Positions 7,553 through 16,390 are shown, counted from the first letter of the stretch. The stretch is DNA of 21,909 nucleotides from DAOVQB01 sp023128935 (GCA_030628905.1 DAOVQB010000063.1:1-21909), one strand, 5' to 3'. Notes: a model not told the origin generated them from the letters alone. Program-made: numbers and translations.

Positions 7553-10483
7553 CTACCGCCCCTCAGGCTGGAGGTCACGGAAAAAGGAGATCATCTCAAG
7601 GCTGTAGATCGTTACGTTGCATAGCTGCCGTATCTGTTCGAGAGAGGCGTCTAGATCAAAGGCTGGCTGCAACACGAAGATCTTTTCATACTGGTCCTTT
7701 GCCTCGGTCTTTCTGCCCGACGCATATAAAGCCGCAGCCAAGAGCTGATAGCCCATAACTCGCTCCTCGAGGCCAAAATCCGCGGCACGTTTGGTTGCTA
7801 CCTCGCGGAAGAAATCACTTGCGGCCTCATAGTCCTGCGCCTGCCAGTACACCAGGCCTGAGCTCAACTTAATCCGCGCACTGACGAGCCCGATGCGCTT
7901 CTTATACAGGTTCTTGAGTGAGACATAGTCATCTGGGATATCGGCATGGTAGGCTTGAATAAACTCGAGCCCCATAGTGGTATCCTGGCTTGCGAGGAAC
8001 AGATCCACGACTCTGAAGGTCATCGCGATGACTGTTGAATCAGCAAGGTACTCCCAGGAAGCAGAGCCACCGCTCATAGCCAGCAGATGGCCGCCTGCTT
8101 CCCCGGGGTTGCCTGTGGCGAGGTATGCCTCCGCCATCCGCTTGTGATAGGTGGTCCTGAAGGCGTCGGGAACGGCATCCCGCAAGGCGATTCCCTGATT
8201 GATGGTCTGCTGATAGTCGCATGATCCGGCCGCAGCCAGAAAAACAATCAACCGGAGGCCCGCGGCCGTGGAAGCATCCGCCCGGTAGCTATCGGGGTCC
8301 TCTGCCTCAAGCTGCCGGAGGGCCGCCGCAGCGAACTGCGCTGATGTGACTGGATCCTGATCCTCCGGCGCGGCGAGGGCGTTCAGAGCCGGCAGGGAAA
8401 TTGCCCGGCTCATCGCGCCGATCGCGCCCGACACGGCTGTTGGGGCAATGTGGATCCTGACAAGCGTGGTTTCCCTGACGCTCTCAAGAGGAACCTCAAC
8501 ATGGCATGCCCTGCTGTGGCTCAAAAGGCTCATCCCGCCGGCATCATCGCCAAGATCCATGTAGACGTTGTAGCCCCATAGGTATCTGCTCGGATTGCCG
8601 TCCCAGCTGATGGTGGCGTGTTCAGCTCGGTAGACCACGTCAAACCGGTCGGGCACCGGCAGGGAAACGGTCCAATGGTAGACATGCGTGCACTTCTCCT
8701 CGCGATCTGACACATACACATTCCCCATGCGATCGACGAAGATGCCGGTTGGCTCTCGGTAGGCTTTCTCCGGACCGAAGGTGAAGAGGATCTCCTGGCC
8801 GTCTGGACTGATCACCCGGATCCGCTGGGATGCGTGATCCATCACAATGAAGTTCCCTGCCGGATCGAACGCCAATCCCGCGATGGTAGCCGGAAAGGCT
8901 GTCCGCCGAAATCGTTCTAGGCGTTGCGTTCCCGTGGGGATGAAAGAGAACTCAGTGCCGTCCTCGGCCCACACATATAGGTTGTCGTGTGAGTCGGAAA
9001 CAATCCCATAGGGTTTGATGAATTCCAGACTGATGACGCTGGCTAGATCCGAACTGAGGATTCTAACCTTGTTGGAGTTCCTATCGGCCACTGCCACCCG
9101 CCCGCTGGTCGTCAGCGTTACCCCTTGGGGCCTATCGAACTTGCGATCATCCTGGTAGTTGTCGCCGAACAGGCCGATGAGCGTGCCCGTATGCTTGTCA
9201 TAGACCGCGATACGGTTCTTTGAGGGATCGGAGATCACGACCAGCGAGTCGTTGGCCGCAACGGCAGCGATCGAGGACAGCTCATCGCTATACTGCATGT
9301 CGATATATGACTCATCCGGCTCAAATCCCGTCGCTGCGTGCCCGAAGCCATCTATGAAAGAGGTGCGCTTGGCCTTCTGGGCGACCAGCGTCCGGTCCTC
9401 ACCCTCGAGAAAGAAACGCGCGACCCCGCTCGAATCGTAGTCGAGGCCGACCAGGACCGCGGGGATCCGTCGCGGGTGTCCATAGCCAACGCCGATAACC
9501 ATCTCGGACGCGTGACTTGGGAGCAAGCCGGATTCTGTCTTGACCTTGATCCGCTCTACCTTGCGCAGCTTCTCATCGAGAATCACAAGCTGGTCGACCC
9601 CGGCAAATGCGAGCCCAACGGCCTTCTCAAAAGACCCGAAGGAACTGCCCAATCCGCCGTAGATGTAGTCGCTGATTCCGCGTTCATCTTCGTCAGCTGG
9701 CCGCCGTCGCCAGACCTTCCCCGTCTTTCGGTCGAGAAGGAAGATCGACCCGTTTGCATTGGTTGCCATGGAGATGATCTCAAGGATCTGGCCACCGCGG
9801 ATATTGATGCCGGCAGCCAGGGATGCGGGGAAGGTGTCCTCCCAGGGAAGGGAGTGGAATGCGGGAAGCTCATAGAAGCGCTGAGTAGCCTTCTTGTCGG
9901 ATACGTATATCGACCCATCGGGGGTCACCGCAATGGCAGTTGGTTCCTCCAGTAGGTTCGCGGGCATAACATCCCGGATGAACAGCCCATCCGCCGAGAA
10001 GATCTGAACGCCCTTGCGACCCGCATCCAGCACATAGACCAGCCCCCCCGGTCCCTGCGCAATGTCAACCGGTTTGCTGAATTCACCTCCCCGATCACCG
10101 CCCTTCCCGAATGCGCCTATTGGCGTTCCCTCGGAGTCGAAGCCGAAGACCTGCTTCTTGTCACCATCCAGAACCAGGACTACGCCATCCCCGGAGATGG
10201 TGAAGGCCACCGGCCTAGACAATTCCGAGGCCCCATAGCTATGCAGCAGAACGCCCGTTTCCGAGAAGACGACCACCTGTCCGTCCCTATCGAGGACATG
10301 CATGGAGCCATTCGGAGCAACGGCGATGTCCACCGGGTGTTGCACCGTCTCAGCAGCATCCTTGGATGGCAGCTCAAAGGAGTGCTTGCGCAAGTATGCC
10401 GCTTGCTGAGCATCCGCGGCAGCCCCGAGGAACGCCAGCGTCAAGGCTACGCATACAATCACTGGAACAGCTGACTTCTGCAC
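7553..10483 (-). CDS. Large secreted NHL-repeat protein with Fn3-like and TPR-like regions
   Basis: The product is 976 aa from a GTG at 10483, with GGGAGG at 10489-10494 spaced 5 nt. A nearby ATG at 10485 is out of frame. Residues 1-25 are a signal peptide with a likely cleavage after ADA. Two NHL-type propeller regions follow (about 45-310 and 400-605), recognised by recurring units such as PVDIAVAPNGSMHVLDRDG and GIFVDRMGNVYVSDREE. A short Fn3-like segment (about 610-700, ATISWDGNPSRYLWGYNVY) comes next. A helical C-terminal third (about 710-950) has TPR-like character, for example a segment of the form YWQAQDYEAASDFFREVA. No membrane anchor or C-terminal sorting domain is visible, so it is likely periplasmic or secreted. 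It converges on the sensor operon. NHL proteins usually serve as binding scaffolds; the ligand is unknown. Confidence 0.88.
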   Translation of the reverse strand: MQKSAVPVIVCVALTLAFLGAAADAQQAAYLRKHSFELPSKDAAETVQHPVDIAVAPNGSMHVLDRDGQVVVFSETGVLLHSYGASELSRPVAFTISGDGVVLVLDGDKKQVFGFDSEGTPIGAFGKGGDRGGEFSKPVDIAQGPGGLVYVLDAGRKGVQIFSADGLFIRDVMPANLLEEPTAIAVTPDGSIYVSDKKATQRFYELPAFHSLPWEDTFPASLAAGINIRGGQILEIISMATNANGSIFLLDRKTGKVWRRRPADEDERGISDYIYGGLGSSFGSFEKAVGLAFAGVDQLVILDEKLRKVERIKVKTESGLLPSHASEMVIGVGYGHPRRIPAVLVGLDYDSSGVARFFLEGEDRTLVAQKAKRTSFIDGFGHAATGFEPDESYIDMQYSDELSSIAAVAANDSLVVISDPSKNRIAVYDKHTGTLIGLFGDNYQDDRKFDRPQGVTLTTSGRVAVADRNSNKVRILSSDLASVISLEFIKPYGIVSDSHDNLYVWAEDGTEFSFIPTGTQRLERFRRTAFPATIAGLAFDPAGNFIVMDHASQRIRVISPDGQEILFTFGPEKAYREPTGIFVDRMGNVYVSDREEKCTHVYHWTVSLPVPDRFDVVYRAEHATISWDGNPSRYLWGYNVYMDLGDDAGGMSLLSHSRACHVEVPLESVRETTLVRIHIAPTAVSGAIGAMSRAISLPALNALAAPEDQDPVTSAQFAAAALRQLEAEDPDSYRADASTAAGLRLIVFLAAAGSCDYQQTINQGIALRDAVPDAFRTTYHKRMAEAYLATGNPGEAGGHLLAMSGGSASWEYLADSTVIAMTFRVVDLFLASQDTTMGLEFIQAYHADIPDDYVSLKNLYKKRIGLVSARIKLSSGLVYWQAQDYEAASDFFREVATKRAADFGLEERVMGYQLLAAALYASGRKTEAKDQYEKIFVLQPAFDLDASLEQIRQLCNVTIYSLEMISFFRDLQPEGR

Positions 10484-10578
10484 ATTTGCCTCCCAGCACC
10501 TTCATTCAAATGATACTCCTGCCCCCAACATTGGCTGACTGTAGATGCCAAGAGAGTTCCCAGTTTGGTTGATGGCTC

Positions 10579-10594
10579 AGCTCCCCCGATGCCA
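10579..10594 (-). promoter_or_regulatory. Candidate sigma-54 (-24/-12) promoter for the NHL gene
   Basis: Read on the minus strand this is TGGCATCGGGGGAGCT: TGGCA at -24 and an invariant GC at -12, separated by the required 10 bases. The -12 half (GAGCT) is poor against the usual TTGCA/T. It lies about 95 nt before the GTG of the NHL gene. The presence of a sigma-54 activator gene nearby is the only other support. Confidence 0.2.
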
Positions 10595-10693
10595 GGGTAT
10601 CGGAAGACTCCGTCATAGTGCGTCAGGAAACCCATGGGAGGCAAGTGCTCTTGATGGAAGGGGCACCCACCAAAGCAGGCCGCGTGTTTGATC

Positions 10694-10723
10694 GGACACA
10701 GTCGGCGGTGTCCCGGGGGACAC
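10694..10723. repeat. Three-part inverted repeat allowing two exclusive hairpins
   Basis: GGACAC at 10694-10699, GTGTCC at 10708-10713 and GGACAC at 10718-10723. The central arm can pair with either flank. The right-hand hairpin is the stronger (GTGTCCC/GGGACAC, 7 bp with a 2-base loop, or 6 bp with a 4-base loop). No T-tract follows on either strand. It could be an attenuator-like switch, an operator or the end of a mobile element remnant. Confidence 0.45.
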
Positions 10724-11169
10724 AATTCTGGCCTCATGGGACCGGGGGGTGTTGCCAGCAGTCCGTATAACCATTCGAATAACGAAAGATACAGGATATG
10801 CGCGCTCAGCCCATCCTCCTGGCCTTCATCTTGCCCTTGATTGACATGACACCTGAAAGCGGGCGGGGTCGTGGCGGCAGACGCACACCGAGGAGGACTC
10901 ATTGGCTCGGGCCGTTCATCAAGGGGTCGCGTCCCGCCCAGCAGTCTTCACGGGACGAACATGCAGCCAGGCAGGCATCGAAGATTGCCAACCATGGTGT
11001 CTCTGGTTGGCGTGGGGGGCCTCTTCTTGGGATTGGGTGAGATTCGATGCGGCAGAGACAACGGAGCCCACAGATAGGTGTCCCGCAGAACGCACCAGGT
11101 CGCTGGGACCCGGTCATCCCTTAAGTTGCGACCGGGGATCCACCGGGGATGGCCGGGAACCGGCAGCGG

Positions 11170-11209
11170 AGAGAAACGCCTGAGGGGGATTCCTCTCGGG
11201 CGTTTCTCT
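11170..11209 (+). terminator. Strong intrinsic terminator with no annotated gene upstream
   Basis: An 11-bp perfect stem pairs AGAGAAACGCC (11170-11180) with GGCGTTTCTCT (11199-11209). The loop contains a further GAGG/CCTC pairing, and a T-rich TTGCTCTGTGATTTT follows on the plus strand. The T-tract side indicates termination of rightward transcription, yet no supported plus-strand gene lies in the preceding 3.7 kb. The minus-strand lipoprotein gene has its own terminator further upstream on that strand. Confidence 0.6.
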
Positions 11210-11307
11210 TGCTCTGTGATTTTGGATCAATCGCTGCGAGAGCCGCGATGAGTGCCCCGGGCTACGGAGCGTTCAACAGCGCATGGTGGGCATGACCAAG
11301 CGACTCG

Positions 11308-11340
11308 AAAAAGACGGGGAATCCCGATGGGATTCCCCGT
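11308..11340 (-). terminator. Intrinsic terminator of the PKD lipoprotein gene
   Basis: A perfect 12-bp stem, ACGGGGAATCCC (11314-11325) with its complement (11329-11340), closes a 3-base loop (GAT). On the minus strand it is followed by five Ts (11312-11308). It begins 24 nt after the stop of the minus-strand lipoprotein gene, so the assignment is clear. Confidence 0.85.
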
Positions 11341-11363
11341 GTCGGTAGTTGAGATACAGAGGG

Positions 11364-12098
11364 CTACAACGCGTAGAGCATGATCTCGCCAATGTTCACC
11401 ATCTGACCCTGAGTGACCATGATCGCGCTCGGCGTGGGGCTGGGCCACGCGTAGATGCCGTGGACTCCGTACAGATCGCCGGTCGTGTAAGAGCCGCTAT
11501 TGTCCATGTCCTTCCAAAGGTCGAGGTAGTAGGTGCCAGGTGCGAGGCCTGTGAATGAGAAGGACACGGAGAATTCTGTGCCCTGGGCTGCCACTGTCAT
11601 GGTTGGCGTGTCGGCGTTGAACTCGCTTATGCCTGGGAAGAGCCTCACTAGGGAGTTGCGAAGATCAGCCTGGACGCCGGCGGTCGCAACCGCGGTTCCC
11701 GTGATTCCAGTGGCTGCCTCGGAAACAGTGACGGCCCCAGTACCCTGCGCCTCTTTCTCCCCATCCGATACAGTGACAGTGACCGTATACGATCCCGCTG
11801 CAGCCCAGCCCGACCAGGTCACGGATGAGCCGATCCCGCTAATCGCGCCGCCATTTGGTGAGTAGGAATAGGTCAGTTGATCGTTGTCTTCATCGCTGGC
11901 AACGACCGTGACGGTAGCGCTCCCCCCCTCGGTCACCGTACTCGGGTTCACACTCACCCCGGTGATCGTTGGAGCGTGATTCGTTGGCGCGCCCTTGTCG
12001 TCATCGTCATCCCCGCAGCCGGCGACCAGCAGAAGGGCGGCGACCGCCATGAAAGCAATGGCACTGCCCCAGATTCCAGGTTTCCGCAGTAGATTCAT
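11364..12098 (-). CDS. PKD-domain lipoprotein
   Basis: The product is 244 aa. The ATG at 12098 is preceded by a GGGGGAGGG run (12106-12114) spaced 7 nt. The longer frame to 12221 would put 41 non-signal residues before a perfect signal peptide, so it is rejected. The lipobox is LVAGC with Cys28, followed by an acidic GDDDDD stretch and a flexible linker. Residues about 44-127 form a PKD/Ig-like domain (GVSVNPSTVTEGGSATVTV, then YTVTVTVSDG). Residues about 131-240 look like a prealbumin or carboxypeptidase-regulatory-like beta sandwich (FTGLAPGTYYLDLWKDMD). It is probably an outer-membrane or surface-attached adhesin or binding accessory. The gene is likely monocistronic, with its own terminator and about 200 nt separating it from the upstream peptidase gene on the same strand. 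Confidence 0.85.
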   Translation of the reverse strand: MNLLRKPGIWGSAIAFMAVAALLLVAGCGDDDDDKGAPTNHAPTITGVSVNPSTVTEGGSATVTVVASDEDNDQLTYSYSPNGGAISGIGSSVTWSGWAAAGSYTVTVTVSDGEKEAQGTGAVTVSEAATGITGTAVATAGVQADLRNSLVRLFPGISEFNADTPTMTVAAQGTEFSVSFSFTGLAPGTYYLDLWKDMDNSGSYTTGDLYGVHGIYAWPSPTPSAIMVTQGQMVNIGEIMLYAL

Positions 12099-12299
12099 TT
12101 CAAATCCCTCCCCCTGCAGAGACGTCACGCTGACTCTGTCGGATTCAGCAGGGTTCGCAAGAGCCCCCAACACGACAGACCCATTTCCATCTAGGATCGG
12201 CCTCGCCAACCCTTGTCTCAAGCACGGAATCTGCTGCCTGAGACCAATCCGGTCAAGGACAAACCGTGGCGACGGCGACGTCTACCTGGCCGTAATGAG

Positions 12300-15200
12300 C
12301 TAGTGCTGCAATCTCACGAGCTTGCGAACCGTCTGGCTCTGGCCTGCGCGCAGGTGCAGAAAATAGATTCCTCCCGGTGTCGCTCTTTCGTTCGCCGCCT
12401 TGCTATCCCAACTGAACTCATGGCTGCCGGCTTCCAGGAAGCTGTTCACGAGCGTACTCACCAGACGTCCGGCCGGGTCGTAGATGCGCGCCGTCACGCA
12501 TCTGGCCTTGGGGAGCGACAGGTGCCACCTGGCAGCGCCCACCACCGGGTTGGGTGCCGCTGGCGATAACGCGAACTCGACGTGGGTGCGCGGATCGCCT
12601 ATCTGGCTTGTGGCTGGCGATCGTATGGCAAGATCATCGATGTAGAAGCCCTCGGCGGTATCGCTTCCATCCGTCACGAACCGGAAGCGCACCTGCGTCG
12701 TACTCCCGGGCGTGAGGTCCTGGAGTTCGTAGACATGCTCGGCCCAGTCACATACAAAAAGGGTTGAGTCGAGCGCACCTCCGCTGCCGAGATAGTCGAT
12801 CGTTTCCCAATCACCATCCTGCAGGATATCGACAAACAGGCCATCGACTCCGTAGATGGTGACGTCATAGTAGCACCAGAATGAGAGTTCCGCTGCTTCG
12901 GGCGCAACGAGCTCTGGGCTCATGAGTGTGGCATCCGTATTGTTCGCGTACTGGTGGCTTGGTGATCCGCAGTACCAGCTGTATGTGCCAGAGTGTTGCC
13001 GGTAGTCGGATAGATGCCACTGATCGTTCGTTCCAAAGTGCGTCCACCCGCCGGCGCCGCTCTCCATGTCATCTTCGAAACCAGGTTCTCCAATTGCGAT
13101 GAGAAAGGCATCGACGTCGTTACCCTCATCGTGCGTGAAAGCAATGTCGAGCGCACCATAGGTAGTGGCTGGACACCAGCTCTCCACGCGGACCTCGAAT
13201 GGTGGGCCCAGGGCAGCCATCGCTCCAGAAGCCAAGCTGCTGTTGGTCGATGCGGATCCTTGCGTGACAGTAAGGTTGGCGTCGTTCGTGGTCAGAGATG
13301 CCGACATCGGGCTCACGTTTCCACTGCCCTCGTTCCGTACGTAGACTGTGAGTGCAACTGTCTCGCCTGGCTCAATGATCCCGTTACCATTTCCAATGAC
13401 TTCAACTGCCGTGTAGTGGTGAACACGCGGGCCCGGCGCCACCACGGTCAGCGGCAGGGTCGACGGCCAACTGCCAGAGCCATTGTCCGTAAACAGAACT
13501 GTGAACAGGATGGTTTCATCATCCGGGCAGCTTGGCTGCACCTGGAAGACGAAGGGTGTGGCATTGGTGGCCTCTCCCCCGGAAGGCACTGTGCCGTATG
13601 ATGCCATATCGCTGATGAGGCTCACGTGCGGATTCGACGCTGAGAGCGTTGCGGTTACGCCGCTACAGGCTTCACCACCGTAGTTATGTACGGTGACGAA
13701 GAGTTCGATGGTCTCCCCCGCCCCGATCTCACCGTCGCCGTTGCCCGCTGAAGGCGGCGTGGCATCATCGTCGATCGCCCACGATGTGACGGTCAAGAAA
13801 GGATCGTGGCCGGTTGCCATGATGGCGAGTTCCGCGTAGGGGTGATTTGCGGCCGTGGTCGTGAGCGTTAGCGCCTGGGGGTCGGCGAGATCCATCTCAA
13901 AGATGACTTGTCCGGTTTGATCACTGAAGCCAACTTGATAGACATCACCTCCCGCCAAGCAGAGCCGTGCTCCGGACACGGGACCGCTTGGGTCGGAGAC
14001 GGTCGCGGTGAAGCATGTAGAGCCGATCGGGATGCTTGTGGGGCCATCCAGCGTCATCGTGCTGATATCGGCCGTGTGACAGACCATCTCCGGGTCGCCG
14101 AAGAGGTTCACTTGGTACTCATGCCAGCGGTAGACGTTCCCGTCTTGAGCATAGGGAACGCGCAGCACCTTTGGCCAAGCGACTGCCGCACCGTACTGCG
14201 TCAGTCCCTCAGTCAGGATGGCACCGTAGAAGTCGGAATCGAATGTCTCTGAGTAGCCCCATCCGGGATTGCCGGGTGAGCCCCAACCATAGCGGGAGTT
14301 CCCGACGAAGGCGATGGCGCCGCCATTGGCGTTCTCGAGGAAGTGCTCGCCGATGCAGCCATAGTCAACAGCGCCCGCCCAGCACCCAATGGAGAAAAGC
14401 ACAAAGTAGTTGGGTCCGTTGATGAGCCCATCCACATCGCCGCGGTCGATGTAGCCGGTGCCACATCCCATGAGACTATAACTGGCGTGTCCTCCGTGAT
14501 TGGCAAGGTGAGGGCCCGTGTTGAGGTAGCTGATCACCGAAGCGGGGGATTCATTGCCCAGAGATTGGTACTGGCGCTCGATCGGCTCATAGGCGGGACT
14601 GAAGTGCCGGTCGGCGATCATATCCTTGCCGATTCCTGAATCAGTATAGGGATTGGACCAGAGGATCTCTGCAAAGAAGAAGGCATCCATCATGTGGCCG
14701 GATGGGGGCGTTCGCTCATAGGTGAGGAACTTGTTTATCATCGCATTGGCATCAGCCAAGTCATCCGAGGGTGCGCGGCCCACGAGGATGTCGGGATAGA
14801 GGTCAACGTTATCATCGACCTCGCCGAAGATGTCGTTGCCGTTCTCATCCCAGCTGCCATCGAGATCTGAATAGTAGAGGTCCGTATAGAGGTCGTTCTC
14901 GTCGGGATAGAACCCGGCCTCACAATCGAAGGCCCATGCCACCCGGCAAGGCACGATGTGCTGGTCTCCGCCGATGAGCACATACGAGGTGCCCCACTCT
15001 TCTGTGGCTGCGATGATGAAATTGCGAACCTTCTCGGCCAGATCACGGCCTGCATAGGCGCCGTCGATCCAATCTGTCGTGACGACTGTCGCCGGGACCC
15101 CCTTGGCCCTCTTCCACGCGGCATAGGTCTCGTAGGGGGCGAGCTGCTCCTCAACCGTTACGATGACGTACTGGTATTGATCGGGATCCAAAGGTGTCGC

Positions 15201-15977
15201 GTGACCTTCACCCCAGGCATCGGGGAGGCCTTCGGCGCCATGCATGTGCGCTCGGGCCATTTGTCTGGTGATGCGCGCCATCTCGCGCGGGCGTTCCTCC
15301 GCAGATTGCCAGTCAGGATCAGTCTCCATTTCTAATGTCAGGGTGATGTGCGTGTGCAGGATGATTTCCTTGGATGCCGGATCGTACTGCACAGGGTGGA
15401 TTTCGCAGGCGGCAATGTTGAGATCCCCAAAGTGTCCGGTGCCGCGGAAGCGGGCGAGCTCCAGTGGGAAGAGATCGGTTCCCTCATAGATGGCGGGATC
15501 CGCTGGCACTTGCTCCGGCTCGGGGAGGCTGATGCCCACCGGACCCAGTATGGCCGGGGGTTGAGCTGGGGCAATCTCCCCGCAGGGGATCCGGATTGAA
15601 GAGATAGAAACCACCTCGACCCCCCGGGCTTCCATTCCTTCCGGCAGGACGATCTGCTCGGACCGAAATGGGAGTGCGGGAGCCCCCACGCGTCCCGAGA
15701 GTTCGCAGCCCTCAAACCCCAGGTGCGTGAACCCGTTGCTTTCTGTGAGGCCGAGACTGCTTTCGGGATATTCGAGCTGCAGCTGCATGGTCTCTGTCTG
15801 TGTAGCTACAGACTGCATGATATTGGCTTGCAGTGCGTTATCCCGCAGACTGTTGGGTTGAATAGTTCCTGCTTGCGCGGCCCTTGTTTGCATACCTGTT
15901 GCGATAAGTCCTGCGCACAGCGCGGCGGCTACGGCTAGCCGCGCGCCCATACCAGCACCTCGTACGTCCGGAAGCAT
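12300..15977 (-). CDS. Gingipain-family (C25) cysteine peptidase with C-terminal sorting-like domain
   Basis: The product is 1225 aa. The ATG at 15977 has AGGAGG at 15985-15990 spaced 7 nt. A signal peptide (about 1-36) leads to a C25 propeptide-like beta region (about 65-225) and the catalytic domain (about 265-640). Likely catalytic residues are His497 in ANHGGHAS and Cys532 in FSIGCWAG, matching the family's His-Gly and hydrophobic-Cys motifs. Two similar Ig/CARDB-like repeats follow (about 725-850 and 855-960; NGDGEIGAGETIELFV and GNGIIEPGETVALTV). Next is a jelly-roll or MAM-like domain (about 967-1125), then a C-terminal FlgD-like domain (about 1135-1225; APNPVVG, ARIYDPAGRLV, GGIYFLHLRAG, VRKLVRL) typical of Por/type IX secretion cargo. 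It is therefore likely a secreted or surface protease. It diverges from the second C25 gene at 16605. Its leader carries a 13-bp tandem repeat. Confidence 0.93.
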   Translation of the reverse strand: MLPDVRGAGMGARLAVAAALCAGLIATGMQTRAAQAGTIQPNSLRDNALQANIMQSVATQTETMQLQLEYPESSLGLTESNGFTHLGFEGCELSGRVGAPALPFRSEQIVLPEGMEARGVEVVSISSIRIPCGEIAPAQPPAILGPVGISLPEPEQVPADPAIYEGTDLFPLELARFRGTGHFGDLNIAACEIHPVQYDPASKEIILHTHITLTLEMETDPDWQSAEERPREMARITRQMARAHMHGAEGLPDAWGEGHATPLDPDQYQYVIVTVEEQLAPYETYAAWKRAKGVPATVVTTDWIDGAYAGRDLAEKVRNFIIAATEEWGTSYVLIGGDQHIVPCRVAWAFDCEAGFYPDENDLYTDLYYSDLDGSWDENGNDIFGEVDDNVDLYPDILVGRAPSDDLADANAMINKFLTYERTPPSGHMMDAFFFAEILWSNPYTDSGIGKDMIADRHFSPAYEPIERQYQSLGNESPASVISYLNTGPHLANHGGHASYSLMGCGTGYIDRGDVDGLINGPNYFVLFSIGCWAGAVDYGCIGEHFLENANGGAIAFVGNSRYGWGSPGNPGWGYSETFDSDFYGAILTEGLTQYGAAVAWPKVLRVPYAQDGNVYRWHEYQVNLFGDPEMVCHTADISTMTLDGPTSIPIGSTCFTATVSDPSGPVSGARLCLAGGDVYQVGFSDQTGQVIFEMDLADPQALTLTTTAANHPYAELAIMATGHDPFLTVTSWAIDDDATPPSAGNGDGEIGAGETIELFVTVHNYGGEACSGVTATLSASNPHVSLISDMASYGTVPSGGEATNATPFVFQVQPSCPDDETILFTVLFTDNGSGSWPSTLPLTVVAPGPRVHHYTAVEVIGNGNGIIEPGETVALTVYVRNEGSGNVSPMSASLTTNDANLTVTQGSASTNSSLASGAMAALGPPFEVRVESWCPATTYGALDIAFTHDEGNDVDAFLIAIGEPGFEDDMESGAGGWTHFGTNDQWHLSDYRQHSGTYSWYCGSPSHQYANNTDATLMSPELVAPEAAELSFWCYYDVTIYGVDGLFVDILQDGDWETIDYLGSGGALDSTLFVCDWAEHVYELQDLTPGSTTQVRFRFVTDGSDTAEGFYIDDLAIRSPATSQIGDPRTHVEFALSPAAPNPVVGAARWHLSLPKARCVTARIYDPAGRLVSTLVNSFLEAGSHEFSWDSKAANERATPGGIYFLHLRAGQSQTVRKLVRLQH

Positions 15978-15994
15978 CTTCGGACCTCCTCATT

Positions 15995-16020
15995 AAGATA
16001 GCTATGAAAGATAGCTATGA
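15995..16020 (-). repeat. Perfect 13-bp tandem duplication in the peptidase leader
   Basis: AAGATAGCTATGA (plus strand) occurs at 15995-16007 and again, directly abutting, at 16008-16020. A partial third copy sharing GCTATGA lies at 16031-16037. Each unit contains the 8-bp palindrome ATAGCTAT. The array ends 4 nt from the Shine-Dalgarno of the minus-strand peptidase gene. It could be an operator (iteron-like) or a translated-region-proximal RNA element. Confidence 0.7.
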
Positions 16021-16131
16021 TCCCCGATGTGCTATGAAACGTGCCTTGGGCCTAATTGTTTGTGAGGCCTAGAGTTGGCGGTATGGCTGTCACCTCGCTC
16101 CGCGGACTCATAGGTGCTACGGCCCAAGACC

Positions 16132-16141
16132 AGTCTATCAG
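16132..16141 (-). promoter_or_regulatory. CTGATAGACT decamer, possible -10 of the minus-strand peptidase gene
   Basis: CTGATAGACT on the minus strand is identical to the decamer at 20594-20603 before the propeller gene. It contains TAGACT, a fair -10 box. No good -35 lies 16-18 nt upstream here. If used, the leader before ATG 15977 would be about 145 nt and would include the 13-bp iterons. Confidence 0.25.
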
Positions 16142-16270
16142 ACAAACCCCCGTGTGCGCTCCTCCCAACATGCAGGAATATTGGTTGATTCCAGCCATGC
16201 GGGCCAGGCGCTCCTAGGCCAATGGCGGTCCTTCCCCGCCCTATTCAGCTCGGAGATGACCCTCTTCACT

Positions 16271-16321
16271 AAGGGCTCGCGCAAGAATAGCTTCCCATTT
16301 TCGCCGGTCCCGAACGCCGGG
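16271..16321 (-). repeat. Dispersed 51-bp repeat, copy A (inverted relative to copy B)
   Basis: On the minus strand this reads CCCGGCGTTCGGGACCGGCG, then AAAATGGGAAG, a variable triplet CTA, TTCTTGCGCG, A and GCCCTT. It matches copy B at 20473-20523 at 48 of 51 positions by hand alignment; differences are CTA against TTG (two bases) and one A/G. It sits in the divergent region between the two peptidase genes. The element contains a small CCCG...CGGG hairpin, and the wider 57-nt form has nearly complementary ends. Confidence 0.85.
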
Positions 16322-16390
16322 CCCTAAGGGTTGGGATGGTCAGCCTGGGCTAGCAACTTTCTATTTTTGTGGTGGATGCGGGCTTGGGGG

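Larger units (their letters stand above)
10484..11169. other. Long gene-poor region with several hairpins
   Basis: No frame here looks like a real protein. A minus-strand frame (10459-10902) overlaps the NHL gene start and has no family resemblance. A plus-strand frame (10902-11183) starts at TTG behind GAGGAGG, but its product is low-complexity Trp/Arg/Ala/Gly sequence and its stop falls inside the terminator loop. Structure is more evident than coding: the paired hairpins at 10694-10723, a 7-bp stem CCCGGTC/GACCGGG (11109-11115 with 11130-11136), and the strong terminator at 11170-11209. Together these suggest a plus-strand non-coding or leader-type transcript. I could not match it to a known RNA family. 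Confidence 0.4.

Noticed and set aside
10459..10902. 147-codon minus-strand ORF upstream of and overlapping the NHL gene start
   Set aside because: It has no ribosome binding site, is Cys/His/Pro-rich without a recognisable motif, and covers a region better explained as promoter and hairpins.
10902..11183. 93-codon plus-strand ORF starting at TTG behind GAGGAGG
   Set aside because: The product is low-complexity and the stop lies in the terminator loop. Kept only as an alternative within the orphan-RNA finding.
16029..16048. AGGCACG...AGCA on the minus strand before the other C25 gene, sigma-54-like
   Set aside because: Also one base too long between GG and GC, and the -12 half is poor.
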